Shown here in pieces: positions 1 to 9,895 of a DNA stretch of 64,000 bases. The notes below the pieces were generated by a model, which was given only the letters and a program-made list of their open reading frames with translations, was not told the DNA's origin and did not search any database. Position 1 is the stretch's first letter; each line of letters starts with the position of its first letter. Position numbers and translations under genes: made by a program. Source of the DNA: Halopseudomonas pelagia CL-AP6 (GTDB taxonomy: Bacteria > Pseudomonadota > Gammaproteobacteria > Pseudomonadales > Pseudomonadaceae); NCBI RefSeq assembly GCF_000410875.1, contig NZ_AROI01000022.1, positions 1 to 64,000 of the forward strand, in the 5' to 3' direction.

Positions 1-3
1 GGG

Positions 4-90
4 GCCGCCGCTCCTACCGGGTCTAGTGCCGGAGCCTTTATGTGCGCACGGCCAGGGTGGGAGCGGCGGCCTCGCCGCGATGGGTTTGGG
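4..90. repeat. REP-like inverted pair (REPIN-like)
   Basis: At 4-18 the sequence GCCGCCGCTCCTACC is the reverse complement of the start of GGGAGCGGCGGCCTCGCCGCGAT at about 59-81. Two copies of a Pseudomonas-type REP core (GGAGCGG..CGCCGCGAT) therefore face each other across about 40 bases. They sit downstream of zipA, where Pseudomonas normally has ligA. No gene is visible in 1-100. The REP identity is from memory of Pseudomonas REP consensus sequences. Confidence 0.55.
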
Positions 91-100
91 AGGGCCTAAT

Positions 101-997
101 TCAGCGCCGCATGCTGTAATGCTTGCGCTCAAACTCGGCGATGCGCAGGCGGTAGTGCTCGATAGTTTGCGCGGTAAGGACGCTGCGTTGTTCGTCCTTA
201 AGGTCGCCGCCCAGTTCGTGGGCCAGTTTACGCGCGGCAGCGATCATCAGATCCAGGGCTTGTTTGGGGTGCCGAGGGCCGGGCAGGCCCATGAAGAAGC
301 TGACGGCACGCACGCGCGTGTGGTCCATCTCGTCCAGATCGAATACGCCGGGCTTCAAGGCATTGGCCATGGAAAACAGCACGTCGCCATTCCCGCTCAT
401 GCTTTCGTGCCGGTGAAAAATATTCATTTCACCATGGCGCAAGCCGCTCTCCAGAATGCTCTGCAGTAGCGCTGAGCCAGCGAATCCTTCTTCATCGCGG
501 GCGATCACGTTAATGACCAGCACCTCTTCAACCGGCGCCGCTTCTTTTTTCGGCGGCTCCCCGTCAGTTGACTTGATCGGGGCTTTGGCTTCAGGCGACT
601 TGGCAGGTTTGCCGGGTTTGGTCGGCTTTGCGGTCATACCGCTGGCACCCAAGGGATCAAGCAATACCGGAGGAGCTGGCTCTTCCAGATCCAGGCCAAC
701 CTGCTCCGGCTGACGCTTTTCCGCAGGCATCTGCAAGGCCGGTTCCGAGTCGAAATCATCCTCATCGAAGGATGGTTCCTCGCGCTCGTGGCGTTCCTGG
801 CGCTCATGCCGGCCGACCACGCGGGGCGGGCCTAGCAGGTCAGCAGCCTCTTCCGGATCAGGCAGGTCTTTGACGCTGCGATCCAGCTTGAAACGGATTT
901 TCGAACGACCACCCATACGCCGCCAGCCGTCAAACAGAATGCCGGCGATTACCAGTAGGCCGATAATGATGAGCCACTCACGCAAACCGAAATCCAT
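101..997 (-). CDS. zipA: cell division protein ZipA
   Basis: Inner-membrane anchor of the division ring; it binds the C-terminal tail of FtsZ at midcell. The 298-residue protein starts with a short periplasmic end and one membrane segment (about residues 8-25). A basic, then acidic and proline/alanine-rich linker follows (about 30-160). The rest is a globular C-terminal domain starting near [11 protein letters not shown], typical of the ZipA FtsZ-binding fold. It lies 103 bases downstream of smc on the same strand, as in Pseudomonas, where smc-zipA-ligA is the usual order. Length is normal for the genus. Confidence 0.93.
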   Translation of the reverse strand: MDFGLREWLIIIGLLVIAGILFDGWRRMGGRSKIRFKLDRSVKDLPDPEEAADLLGPPRVVGRHERQERHEREEPSFDEDDFDSEPALQMPAEKRQPEQVGLDLEEPAPPVLLDPLGASGMTAKPTKPGKPAKSPEAKAPIKSTDGEPPKKEAAPVEEVLVINVIARDEEGFAGSALLQSILESGLRHGEMNIFHRHESMSGNGDVLFSMANALKPGVFDLDEMDHTRVRAVSFFMGLPGPRHPKQALDLMIAAARKLAHELGGDLKDEQRSVLTAQTIEHYRLRIAEFERKHYSMRR

Positions 998-1100
998 GAA
1001 TATCCTGACCCTGTTCTTCTGATTCTGTTCTGGCTCAAGCCCTTGGGCACGAACCTTAAAGTAAGTTGATGCTGTGACATTAACATGCCAGCGCGCAGCT

Positions 1101-4100
1101 TTACACTGCTGCCAGTGCCGCAGCCTCTTCTACGTCTACTGTGACCAGCCTGGAGCAACCAGGTTCATGCATAGTAACGCCGAGCAGTTGGTCGGCCATT
1201 TCCATCGCTATTTTGTTATGAGTAATGTAAATGAATTGCACTCGCTTCGACATCTCTTTAACAATTCGCGCATAACGCCCGACGTTGGCGTCGTCCAGCG
1301 GCGCGTCAACTTCGTCGAGCATGCAGAACGGTGAAGGGTTGAGCTGGAAGATGGAAAACACCAGCGCAATCGCCGTCAGCGCCTTTTCCCCACCGGACAG
1401 CAGGTGGATGGTGCTGTTCTTCTTGCCCGGCGGCCGGGCCATGATGGTCACGCCGGTATCGAGCAGATCGTCGCCGGTCAGCTCCAAATAGGCATGGCCG
1501 CCGCCAAATACCTTGGGAAACAGCGCCTGCAATCCATGATTTATCTTGTCGAAGGTTTCCTTGAAGCGGCTGCGGGTTTCCTTGTCGATCTTGCGGATCA
1601 CCTGTTCCAGCGTATTTAGCGCCTCGTCCAGGTCAGCATTCTGCGCATCCAGATAACGTTTACGCTCGGATTGCTGCTGATACTCGTCGATGGCCGCCAG
1701 ATTGATGGCACCCAGCCGCTGAATACGTGCATCCAGCTGGCCCAATTGTTGATCCCAATCGGCCTCGGTGGCGCCTTCAGGCAGGAGTTCGAGCACGGCC
1801 TTGAGATCGTAGCCTAATTCCAGCAACTGCTCCTGCAACCCCTGACGGCGGGTTTGCAGGTCGCGGGCGATCAGGCGCTGCTCGTCCAGTTGCCCACGCA
1901 ACAGTTGGGCCTGCTGTTCGGCCTGGGTACGGCGCCGGTCCTGCTCACGCATTTGCTGATCGACCGCTTCCACCGCCTGACGCGCTTGAGTCAGGTCTTT
2001 TTCAACCTGAATACGTTGCTCGAGCAGGCTTTCCAGCTCGATACGCTGATCCTCTTCCGGGGCCTGACTTTCCTCGATGGTCATTTTCAGCTGTTCACGG
2101 CGCTCGCCTAAGCGCTCGGCCTGCGCCGTCAAACGCTCGAGCCCTTGACTGGTCGAATCCTGCTGGGCGCGCAAGGACTGCACGCGCAGCGCCAGTTGAT
2201 GGGCCTTGTCCTTGTGTTGGCGCGCGTGCTGGCGGGCGTGGTCCAGCCCTTCGCGAACCTGATCCCGCTGGCGCAGCAGTTCTTCGCGCTGACCGGCATC
2301 GGCGGCCATATGATCAAGGGCGGCCTGCAAGGTCATGCGCGCCTCACCGATCTGCTCCTGCTCGTCACTGCGTTGCGCCTTGATATCTTCAAGATCGTCG
2401 GTGATGCGTTGGCGCCGGGCGTTGACCTGCTCCAGGCGCACCTGCCGCGCCGACCACTGCGCCTTGAGATCGCCCTGCTCACGGCTCTGGGCGGCCAGCC
2501 CCTGCTGCAGCCCATCGCGCTGCTGCTCAAGTTGGCGAATTCGTTCGCGCAAGGCGTCGACGCGTCTATTGTCTTCTTCCAGTGCGGCCTCCTGCTCGGC
2601 GGTGCGCGCTTCCAGGCTGTCGATTTCCTGCTGACGCGCCAATACACCGGCTTCGTTGGCCTCACCGCGCTGGTAACGCAACCAGTTCGGCCCCAGCCAA
2701 TGACCCTCAAGGGTAATCACCGATTCATGCGCGGCCAACTCCTGGCGCAGCGCCAGCGCCTGTTCCAGGCTGTCGGCGGTACGCACCGTGCCAAGCCAGG
2801 CACGCAGGTCTACCGGGCAGCGGACTTTGTCCAGCAGGCTCGGCCCCCCGCGGTTAACCGCCACAAGTGCTTGATTCTCGAGCAGGCGCAAACTGCCCTG
2901 GTCAAACGCGCCCAGGGTGGCTGCCACACTATTGAGATCGTCCAGACTCACTGCTTGCAGGTCATCACCCAATACGGTCTCTACTGCGCGCTCCCAACCG
3001 CTATCCACCTGCAGCTGTTCCGCCAGGTGCGGGAGGCCCTGCAAGCCCTGCTCCTGCAACCATTGGCGCACACCCTGGCCATGGTCCAACGCGGCCTGCT
3101 GCAACGCCTCCAGCGATGCCAGTCGGCCGCTGCTGCGTTGTATCTCGCCGCGACGGATATCGCGTTCCTGATGCAGCGCGTTAAGGGTCTCACGTTCTTG
3201 CTGAAGCCCCTCGGACAGGTCTTCCAATTGCTGCTGTTCGCTTTCGCTACGCAATTCCATCTCGGCAAGCTGCTCGCCGAGTTCGGCCAGTTCGTCGTCC
3301 AGCGGCCCGGCAGTCAAGCCGCTGCGCTCATCCTCAAGGCGCTGGATACGCTCACTGAGGCGTTCTATTGCTTGCTCCAGATGGCGAATACGTGATTGCT
3401 CGACTTCTGCCTGCTGGCGCGGGGCAGCGGCTTGTTGGTTGAACTGGTCCCAGGCCGACTGCCAGCTCTGCATGGCTTCTTCGGCGGTCTGCAACAGGCC
3501 AGAGGTGTCTTCATCTGCGGCGCTGGCCATCTCCAGTTCAGGTTCGATTTCAGCCAGCTCATTGTGCAAATCAGCGAGCAATGCCTGGTCCTGACTCAGG
3601 TGACTCTGCGCCTCCTGCCAGGCCTGCTCGGTCTGCTCCATATCGTCATAGAGCTGCCGCTGCCGGTCGCGATTAAACTGCAGCACCTGTTCGATCCGGC
3701 TGATATCCGCGCCAACACTGTAATACCGGGCTTGAGCCTGATTGAAAGAGTCGGTCAGATCCGCATGCTGGTCGCGCTGTTTTTCCACTTCGCTGTCGGC
3801 ATTGCGCTGCTCGGCAATCAGCGCTTCCATGCCGATCTCCAGCTCGCGCACCCGATGCTCGCGTTCCACCGTCTGAGCGTCCATCGCCAGCCAGCGCAAC
3901 GCTTGCAGCTGGGCTTTGAGCTGGCGTTCTTCGGCCTTGAATTCCTTGTACTTCTCGGCCGCCTGGGCCTGACGCTGTAGATGCGCCAGTTGCCGCTCCA
4001 GCTCTTCGCGCAGATCGGTCAGGCGCGCGAGGTTCTCATGGGTACGGCGTATGCGGTTCTCGGTTTCGCGGCGGCGCTCCTTGTACTTGGAGATGCCAGC

Positions 4101-4601
4101 GGCCTCCTCGATAAATAACCGCAACTCATCAGGCTTGGCCTCGATCAGTTTGGAGATCATGCCCTGTTCAATAATCGAGTAGCTGCGTGGGCCCAGACCG
4201 GTACCGAGGAAAATGTCGGTAATATCCCGGCGCCGGCACTTGGTGCCGTTCAGGTAATACTGGTTCTGTGCTTCGCGGGTGACTTTGCGGCGGATGGATA
4301 TTTCGTTATAGCCGGCATACTCGCCCTTGAGTGTGCCATCGCTGTTGTCGAAGATCAGCTCGATGGATGCCTGACTGACGGGTTTGCGCGAATTGGAGCC
4401 ATTGAAAATGACATCGGTCATCGATTCGCCACGCAGGTTCTTTGCCGAGCTTTCGCCCATGACCCAGCGCACCGCATCGATGATGTTGGATTTGCCACAA
4501 CCGTTCGGGCCGACCACCGCGCCCATGTTGGTCGGGAAAAACACCGTGGTAGGGTCCACGAAGGACTTGAACCCCGCCAATTTGATGCATTTCAATCGCA
4601 T
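1101..4601 (-). CDS. smc: chromosome segregation protein SMC
   Basis: Condensin-type ATPase that organises the nucleoid and works with ScpA and ScpB. The 1166-residue protein shows every SMC part in order. There is an N-terminal Walker A (GPNGCGKS, residues 31-38), a long coiled coil, a hinge near residues 500-650, a second coiled coil, then the ABC signature LSGGEKAL and the Walker [14 protein letters not shown] near the C terminus. Length matches Pseudomonas Smc. The start [14 protein letters not shown] is the conserved N terminus. The gene is divergent from the MFS gene at 4793. Confidence 0.97.
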   Translation of the reverse strand: MRLKCIKLAGFKSFVDPTTVFFPTNMGAVVGPNGCGKSNIIDAVRWVMGESSAKNLRGESMTDVIFNGSNSRKPVSQASIELIFDNSDGTLKGEYAGYNEISIRRKVTREAQNQYYLNGTKCRRRDITDIFLGTGLGPRSYSIIEQGMISKLIEAKPDELRLFIEEAAGISKYKERRRETENRIRRTHENLARLTDLREELERQLAHLQRQAQAAEKYKEFKAEERQLKAQLQALRWLAMDAQTVEREHRVRELEIGMEALIAEQRNADSEVEKQRDQHADLTDSFNQAQARYYSVGADISRIEQVLQFNRDRQRQLYDDMEQTEQAWQEAQSHLSQDQALLADLHNELAEIEPELEMASAADEDTSGLLQTAEEAMQSWQSAWDQFNQQAAAPRQQAEVEQSRIRHLEQAIERLSERIQRLEDERSGLTAGPLDDELAELGEQLAEMELRSESEQQQLEDLSEGLQQERETLNALHQERDIRRGEIQRSSGRLASLEALQQAALDHGQGVRQWLQEQGLQGLPHLAEQLQVDSGWERAVETVLGDDLQAVSLDDLNSVAATLGAFDQGSLRLLENQALVAVNRGGPSLLDKVRCPVDLRAWLGTVRTADSLEQALALRQELAAHESVITLEGHWLGPNWLRYQRGEANEAGVLARQQEIDSLEARTAEQEAALEEDNRRVDALRERIRQLEQQRDGLQQGLAAQSREQGDLKAQWSARQVRLEQVNARRQRITDDLEDIKAQRSDEQEQIGEARMTLQAALDHMAADAGQREELLRQRDQVREGLDHARQHARQHKDKAHQLALRVQSLRAQQDSTSQGLERLTAQAERLGERREQLKMTIEESQAPEEDQRIELESLLEQRIQVEKDLTQARQAVEAVDQQMREQDRRRTQAEQQAQLLRGQLDEQRLIARDLQTRRQGLQEQLLELGYDLKAVLELLPEGATEADWDQQLGQLDARIQRLGAINLAAIDEYQQQSERKRYLDAQNADLDEALNTLEQVIRKIDKETRSRFKETFDKINHGLQALFPKVFGGGHAYLELTGDDLLDTGVTIMARPPGKKNSTIHLLSGGEKALTAIALVFSIFQLNPSPFCMLDEVDAPLDDANVGRYARIVKEMSKRVQFIYITHNKIAMEMADQLLGVTMHEPGCSRLVTVDVEEAAALAAV

Positions 4602-4792
4602 TGAGTCATCTGTCCTTGAGGATTGTCGCTCAAACCTGCATTTTTACCCACTAAGGCGGTCCATGAGAAGCCCTATGGCCGAAATACCCTGTGCGCAGGC
4701 ACTGTAAAGATGGCCAAGCAGCACGCGGTACGGCAAAATTGCCGGCGCCCTCGAAGCAGCCCAATTATCACCTTGTTGAAGCGAATGCCTGC

Positions 4793-6106
4793 ATGCCCTT
4801 GCCAGCGGATATGGATCAACTCTACAGCAGCCTGATGGAAGAAGAGGATACCCGCGTTTGCAAGGATATCCCTGATAGTGCCTGCAGCAATGTGCCAGAG
4901 AATTTCTTTCGTCAGGTCGCGGCTACTACCCTGACGACCCTGGGCGACACCCTGACCAATCCGAAGACCACCCTGGCCTGGCTGATGGGCGTCGTCGGCG
5001 CGCCAGTGGCGCTGGTCGCTTGGCTGGTGCCGATCCGCGAATCGGGCTCGATGCTGCCGCAACTGTTTATCGCCGCCTATGTGCGGCAGCTGCAAAAGCG
5101 CAAGAGCGTATGGATTGCCGGCAGTCTGGTACAGGCCGCGGCCCTGCTGGCCATGGGCACTGCGGCCTGGCTTACCAGCGGCCTGTTGGCCGGGCTGATG
5201 ATTCTCGGTTGTCTGGTGGTGTTCAGCCTGGCCCGCGGCTTGTGTTCGGTGGCGAGCAAGGATGTGATTGGCAAAACCGTGCCCAAAACCCGCCGCGGCC
5301 GCCTGAATGGCCTGGCCAGCAGCCTCTCAGGGTGGCTGGCGCTGGCGTTCGGCGTTTATTGCATGATCTGGCCGCCGGCCGATGACGACACGCTGTTCTA
5401 CGCTCTCTTGCTAATCACCTCGGCGTTGCTCTGGGTTGCCGCCAGCCTGATCTATCGACTGATCGAGGAAGCGCCCGGGGCAACAGAGGGCGGTGACAAC
5501 GCCGTGCGCCAGGCGCTGGGCAAGATCAGTCTGATGCGCGACGATGCGCCCTTCCGGCGCTTTGTCATTACCCGTGCGTTGCTGCTGTGTTCGGCCCTGT
5601 CCGCGCCCTATTACGTGCTCCTGGGCCAGGACCTGAACAGCGGCCTGGGTATGCTCGGCGCCTTTCTGGTTGCCAATGGCCTGGCCAGCAGCCTGAGCGC
5701 GCTGTTCTGGGGGCGCATGGCCGACAAGTCGAGCAAGCAGGTGCTGATTCGTGCGGCGCTTCTTGCCAGCTTGCTGGGGCCTGCGGTGGTGGCAGTGCAT
5801 TGGTGGGTGGAACTGCCGCAGATACTGCACGCCTGGCTGTTTCCGCTGGCATTCTTTATCCTCGGCATTGCCCATGCCGGAGTTCGCGTAGGACGCAAGA
5901 CCTATGTGCTGGACATGGCCGGCGGCAATAAGCGCACCGATTATGTCGCCGTTGGTAACAGCATCATCGGCTTGTTGTTACTCTTTACCGGGCTATTCGG
6001 CTTGCTTAGCTCGCTGATCGGCGCCGCCGGCATGTTGCTGCTACTGTCGGGCATCGGTCTGGCCGGCGCCTTGCTATCCTTTACCCTTAACGACGTTCAA
6101 TCCTGA
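4793..6106 (+). CDS. MFS-family permease
   Basis: Polytopic inner-membrane protein of about 437 residues with roughly twelve hydrophobic stretches, consistent with the major facilitator superfamily. A cytoplasmic N-terminal segment of about 50 residues precedes the first membrane helix. A basic loop SKDVIGKTVPKTRRGRLNG lies between helices in the first half and resembles the MFS motif-A region. The substrate cannot be told. The frame is open back to 4691, but the methionines at 4793 and 4811 are more plausible starts; no strong ribosome site separates them. It stands alone between divergent smc and the downstream anion transporter, 31 bases away. Confidence 0.75.
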   Translation: MPLPADMDQLYSSLMEEEDTRVCKDIPDSACSNVPENFFRQVAATTLTTLGDTLTNPKTTLAWLMGVVGAPVALVAWLVPIRESGSMLPQLFIAAYVRQLQKRKSVWIAGSLVQAAALLAMGTAAWLTSGLLAGLMILGCLVVFSLARGLCSVASKDVIGKTVPKTRRGRLNGLASSLSGWLALAFGVYCMIWPPADDDTLFYALLLITSALLWVAASLIYRLIEEAPGATEGGDNAVRQALGKISLMRDDAPFRRFVITRALLLCSALSAPYYVLLGQDLNSGLGMLGAFLVANGLASSLSALFWGRMADKSSKQVLIRAALLASLLGPAVVAVHWWVELPQILHAWLFPLAFFILGIAHAGVRVGRKTYVLDMAGGNKRTDYVAVGNSIIGLLLLFTGLFGLLSSLIGAAGMLLLLSGIGLAGALLSFTLNDVQS

Positions 6107-6137
6107 ACGTCATCACCTCTGTAAGCGGAAGCCTTCA

Positions 6138-7601
6138 ATGTCTATCGATGCATCCTCCGATGCCCCACAGGGTTTGCCAGCCAGCCGTATTATCGGCCTG
6201 ATACTCGGCACCTTCTTCCTCCTTGCCACGCTGGTGTTTCCCGCACCGGGGGGCATGTCCAACGAAGCCTGGCTGGCTCTGGGCATGATGCTGCTGATGG
6301 CCACCTGGTGGTCCACCGAGGCCATCGCCATCCCCGCCACGGCGCTGTTGCCGATTGTACTGATCCCCGCACTGGGGTTAGGCACGGTGGCCAGTGCGAC
6401 TACGCCCTACGCCAACCCGATCATTTTTCTGTTTATGGGCGGCTTTGTGCTTGGCCTGGCCATGCAACGCTGGAATCTGCACAAGCGTATTGCACTGATG
6501 ACCTTGCTTGCGGTCGGTAGCCAGCCACGCCGACAAATTGCCGGCTTCATGATCGCCACCGCCTTTCTGAGCATGTGGGTCAGCAATACCGCTACCACCA
6601 TCATGATGCTGCCGATTGGTCTGTCGGTCATCAGCATGATGGGCTCCGCCAACCCGGAAGCGGTACGCCGTTTTGCCACAGCCCTGTTGCTGGCGATTGC
6701 CTATGCCGCAAGCGTTGGCGGTATCGCCACTTTGATCGGTACCCCGCCGAACGCGCTGCTAGCGGCCTACCTGGCTGAGAATCAGGGTATCGACATTGGC
6801 TTTGCCCAGTGGATGCTGATCGGCGTGCCGGTGTCAGTGTCCATGCTGGTAGCCATCTGGTTCTGGCTGGCGCGCCGGGACTTCGGGCTGGCCGAAGAGT
6901 CGGCGCAGAGCTCAGCCGGGCTGCGCGATCAGCTTAATGCGCTGGGCTCCATGAGCCTGGGCGAGAAGCTGGTAGGCATCGTCTTCGTTTGCACCGCCAT
7001 GGCCTGGATATTCCAGCCCCTGCTCTCGGCCAATCTGGTTCCCTGGCTGAACGACACCGTGATCGCCATTGCCGCGGCCATCATCATGTTTCTGATTCCG
7101 GTGAGTCCGCGAGATCGGGTGTTTTTGATGGATTGGGATACGGCCAAGGATATGCCCTGGGGCGTATTGCTGCTGTTCGGTGGTGGGTTGGCGCTGGCGG
7201 GCGCTATCAGCAGTTCTGGCCTGGCCACCTGGATCGCCGAAAGCCTGGGTGTGTTGGGTATGCTGCCGGCCTTGCTGATGATCGCCCTGGTGGTGACGGT
7301 CATCATCTTCCTAACCGAGGTGACCAGCAACACCGCAACGGCCGCTGCTTTCCTGCCGTTACTCGGGGCGCTGGCGATGTCGCAGGACGTGTCGCCGGTG
7401 TTCTTCACCGTGCCCGCTGCCATCGCCGCTAGCTGTGCCTTTATGATGCCGGTTGCCACGCCGCCCAACGCCATCGTGTTCGGCAGCGGTCATATGCATA
7501 TCAGTGACATGATCAAGGCCGGCTTTGCGTTGAATCTGCTAGGTATTGTGCTGGTGACACTGGCGGGATACGTGCTGGTAGGCTGGGTCTTCGGGGTCTG
7601 A
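6138..7601 (+). CDS. SLC13/DASS sodium-coupled anion or dicarboxylate transporter
   Basis: Inner-membrane symporter of 487 residues from the divalent anion:sodium symporter family (VcINDY relatives), which import C4-dicarboxylates, citrate or sulfate. Two Ser-Asn-Thr motifs mark the repeated substrate and sodium sites: WVSNTATTIMMLP in the first half and EVTSNTATAAAFLPL in the second. Each is paired with a TPPN motif (IGTPPNALL and ATPPNAIVF). The start has GGAAG eight bases upstream. A strong hairpin follows the stop. The substrate is not decided by sequence. Confidence 0.85.
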   Translation: MSIDASSDAPQGLPASRIIGLILGTFFLLATLVFPAPGGMSNEAWLALGMMLLMATWWSTEAIAIPATALLPIVLIPALGLGTVASATTPYANPIIFLFMGGFVLGLAMQRWNLHKRIALMTLLAVGSQPRRQIAGFMIATAFLSMWVSNTATTIMMLPIGLSVISMMGSANPEAVRRFATALLLAIAYAASVGGIATLIGTPPNALLAAYLAENQGIDIGFAQWMLIGVPVSVSMLVAIWFWLARRDFGLAEESAQSSAGLRDQLNALGSMSLGEKLVGIVFVCTAMAWIFQPLLSANLVPWLNDTVIAIAAAIIMFLIPVSPRDRVFLMDWDTAKDMPWGVLLLFGGGLALAGAISSSGLATWIAESLGVLGMLPALLMIALVVTVIIFLTEVTSNTATAAAFLPLLGALAMSQDVSPVFFTVPAAIAASCAFMMPVATPPNAIVFGSGHMHISDMIKAGFALNLLGIVLVTLAGYVLVGWVFGV

Positions 7602-7621
7602 TTCTGGCTGCGGATACAGCG

Positions 7622-7650
7622 GACTGCGCCGTGCTGGTAACGGCGCAGTC
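7622..7650. terminator. bidirectional hairpin terminator
   Basis: A perfect 11-base inverted repeat, GACTGCGCCGT / ACGGCGCAGTC with a 7-base loop, sits between the convergent SLC13 gene and ccmI. There is no long T run on either side, so it is best read as a hairpin serving both transcripts. Confidence 0.7.
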
Positions 7651-7657
7651 TGGTAAA

Positions 7658-8890
7658 TCAGCGAACGGACGCGGTGGGCTTATCAATCACCTGATCGATC
7701 ACCAGCAATACGGCCTGCGGGTCACCTACGCGCACCTCATCTACCTGGCCCTGGTGCGAGCCCTGCATCGCATCACCGGTGGGTGATAGCCGAGCGGTCA
7801 GTTGCAGCACCTGCCCTTCGCTCAGCTCGACGTCAGGCAGCATGGCATCAGCCGCGCTCAGCAGCACATCTACTGGCAGTTCTGCCACGCTGAAACGCCG
7901 TGCTACCAGCGGCATCGGTGGGCCCGCCGGATCGCGGGCAAAGACGAATATCACCGCATCGGGATCAACCTGTGCGGCAACCTCTTCGCTCAATTCAAGA
8001 CGCAGACTGATTACTTCGCTCAGGTTCTGTTCTTCCTGTGCGGGCTGTTCGCCGCCTGCCGCTGCAATGCGCTCGCGAGCGCGGTCAATCCCGCCCTGAA
8101 TCGCTTGAGCGCCTTCTCCGCCCGGCGGCATGCCCGCCAACAAGCGCTGCCAATAATCGATCGCAGCAGGGTAATCGCCACTTTCAAACGCGGCGATACC
8201 CAGCAGGCCGAGCGCCGTCGGCTCGCGTGGCTCCAGTTCTAGGGCCTTGTTCAGGGCCGCTACCGCAGGGCTATCGAGCTGATTACCGGCAGCGAAAAAG
8301 CGTGCCTGAGCCAGCTGCGCGAGGACTTCGGGACGTTCGCCCAGACGCTCGAGGCTTTGCCCGAATGCGTTAACGGCCAGATCCGGCTGCTGCGCCGACA
8401 GGTAGGCCCTGCCGAGCATATACCAGGCCTCGCCGTTCTCCGGCTGAACTTCGGTAATGCGTTGCATACGGTCAATCATGGCTTCCAGATTCGCCGGTTG
8501 CGGGCTGGTTTGCATGTCCCGGTACAGACTCAACCCGGCAGGATTGCCCCAGGCAAAGTACAAACCGACCACAATCAGCGGCAATAACCCGGCGGAAATG
8601 ATCAACATCCATGGCCCACCGCGGCGGCCGGGGCGCTCATCGCCATCCGCGCGGGCGGTGTCTTCGAGCAGCAGCCGGCTGGCTTCTTCCAGGGTGTCAT
8701 CGCGCTCTTGGGTGGTGAGATCACCAGCGGCCACCTGGGCATCCAGCTCTGCCATGCGCTCCTGATAGAGCGCCACATTCAACGCGGCGCGATCAACAGC
8801 CTGGTGCCGGCGATGTTTCCACAGGGGCCAAATCACCGCCAGCACGCCCATGATCAACAACAGAACACTCAACAACCAAAAATCAGTCAT
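7658..8890 (-). CDS. ccmI: cytochrome c maturation protein CcmI (CycH)
   Basis: Chaperone that holds the C terminus of apocytochrome c and delivers it to the CcmF/CcmH haem ligation complex. The 410-residue protein has an N-terminal membrane helix (about 4-23) and a cytoplasmic stretch of about 70 residues rich in E, R and A. A second membrane helix (about 97-115) precedes a periplasmic TPR-like region and a C-terminal beta-rich CycH extension. It is the last gene of the ccm operon and overlaps ccmH by 8 bases. Confidence 0.92.
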   Translation of the reverse strand: MTDFWLLSVLLLIMGVLAVIWPLWKHRRHQAVDRAALNVALYQERMAELDAQVAAGDLTTQERDDTLEEASRLLLEDTARADGDERPGRRGGPWMLIISAGLLPLIVVGLYFAWGNPAGLSLYRDMQTSPQPANLEAMIDRMQRITEVQPENGEAWYMLGRAYLSAQQPDLAVNAFGQSLERLGERPEVLAQLAQARFFAAGNQLDSPAVAALNKALELEPREPTALGLLGIAAFESGDYPAAIDYWQRLLAGMPPGGEGAQAIQGGIDRARERIAAAGGEQPAQEEQNLSEVISLRLELSEEVAAQVDPDAVIFVFARDPAGPPMPLVARRFSVAELPVDVLLSAADAMLPDVELSEGQVLQLTARLSPTGDAMQGSHQGQVDEVRVGDPQAVLLVIDQVIDKPTASVR

Positions 8891-9359
8891 GGGACGACTT
8901 CTTCTCCAACAGGGATTTCAAACGTTGCTGCTCTTCAGCATTCAGATGCTGACCAGCCGCACTGCGCAGGGCGCGCTGGCGTCGGCGCAGCATGACTACC
9001 AGCCCGAGCAGACCGGCCAGCAGAAAAAATGCCGGGGCAAACCAAAGAACCGCTGTTTGGGCGGTCAGCGCCGGTTTATAGCGAACGAACTCGCCGTAGC
9101 GCATGACCATAAAATCGACGATCTGGTCATTGCTCTGGCCGTCATCAAGCATGCGGAAGATTTCGCGGCGCAGGTCGTTGGCAATCGGCGAGTTTGAATC
9201 GGCGATGTTCTGGTTCTGACATTTGGGGCAGCGCAGCTCGTTACTGAGCTGATAAAAGCGCGCGCGTTGCTCCTCGGTGTCAAATTCATAGGTATCAATC
9301 GCGGCCAGGGCCGACACTGAGAACACCAGCGCCCATAGCAGTAGCAGACTGCGCTTCAT
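8883..9359 (-). CDS. ccmH: cytochrome c maturation protein CcmH
   Basis: Periplasmic, membrane-anchored thiol protein that reduces the CXXCH cysteines of apocytochrome c before haem attachment. The 158-residue protein has a signal sequence ending near ALAA, the family motif LRCPKCQNQNI with both redox cysteines, and a membrane helix near 105-123 followed by a basic tail. It starts four bases inside the end of ccmG (ATGA-type overlap) and runs into ccmI, so the three are translationally coupled. Confidence 0.93.
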   Translation of the reverse strand: MKRSLLLLWALVFSVSALAAIDTYEFDTEEQRARFYQLSNELRCPKCQNQNIADSNSPIANDLRREIFRMLDDGQSNDQIVDFMVMRYGEFVRYKPALTAQTAVLWFAPAFFLLAGLLGLVVMLRRRQRALRSAAGQHLNAEEQQRLKSLLEKKSSHD

Positions 9360-9895
9360 GGTTGCGCCTCCTCGACCAGAGCCTGATAACGCGGCGCCAG
9401 TTCAGATTGCCAGACGCGCTCATCTATCACGCCGATAAATTTGTAGCGGATCACCCCTTGGGCGTCCACCAGGAAAGTCTCCGGCGCGCCATAGACGCCC
9501 AGATCCAACCCCAGCCGGCCTTGCGGATCGCTGATATTCAACTGGTAGGGGTTGTGCAGGTCACGCAGCCACTTGCGCGCCGCTTCGGTGTCATCCTTGT
9601 AATTGACGCCATGGATAACCACGCCCTGCTCGGCGAGCTTGTTGAGCACCGGGTGCTCAACCCGGCAGGCCACGCACCAGGTCGCCCAGACATTGACCAG
9701 CGAGGGCTTACCCTTGAGGTCCTGCATGCTGATATCGGCCTGCCCTTCTTCCACCGAGGGCAATTGGAACGCTGGAAATTCTTTGCCAATCAATACCGAG
9801 GGCAGGTTTTCGTTGTCCAGGTATAAGCCCTTGAACAGGAACACCAGCAACGCCAGGAACACCGCTAGCGGCAATAACATCAATGCCCGCTTCAT
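9356..9895 (-). CDS. ccmG: thiol:disulfide interchange protein CcmG/DsbE
   Basis: Periplasmic thioredoxin-fold reductant in cytochrome c biogenesis that passes electrons to CcmH or apocytochrome. The 179-residue protein has one N-terminal membrane anchor (about 5-25) and the active site WCVAC within WATWCVACRVEHP. A GVNYKDD segment and a downstream cis-proline region (YGAPETFLVD) match the DsbE family. It is overlapped at both ends by ccmF and ccmH. Confidence 0.93.
   Translation of the reverse strand: MKRALMLLPLAVFLALLVFLFKGLYLDNENLPSVLIGKEFPAFQLPSVEEGQADISMQDLKGKPSLVNVWATWCVACRVEHPVLNKLAEQGVVIHGVNYKDDTEAARKWLRDLHNPYQLNISDPQGRLGLDLGVYGAPETFLVDAQGVIRYKFIGVIDERVWQSELAPRYQALVEEAQP

Noticed and set aside
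2145-3395. 416-codon open frame on the plus strand inside smc
   Set aside because: It is the antisense shadow of the GC-rich smc coiled coil; the smc frame is unquestionable and the antisense product shows no domain.
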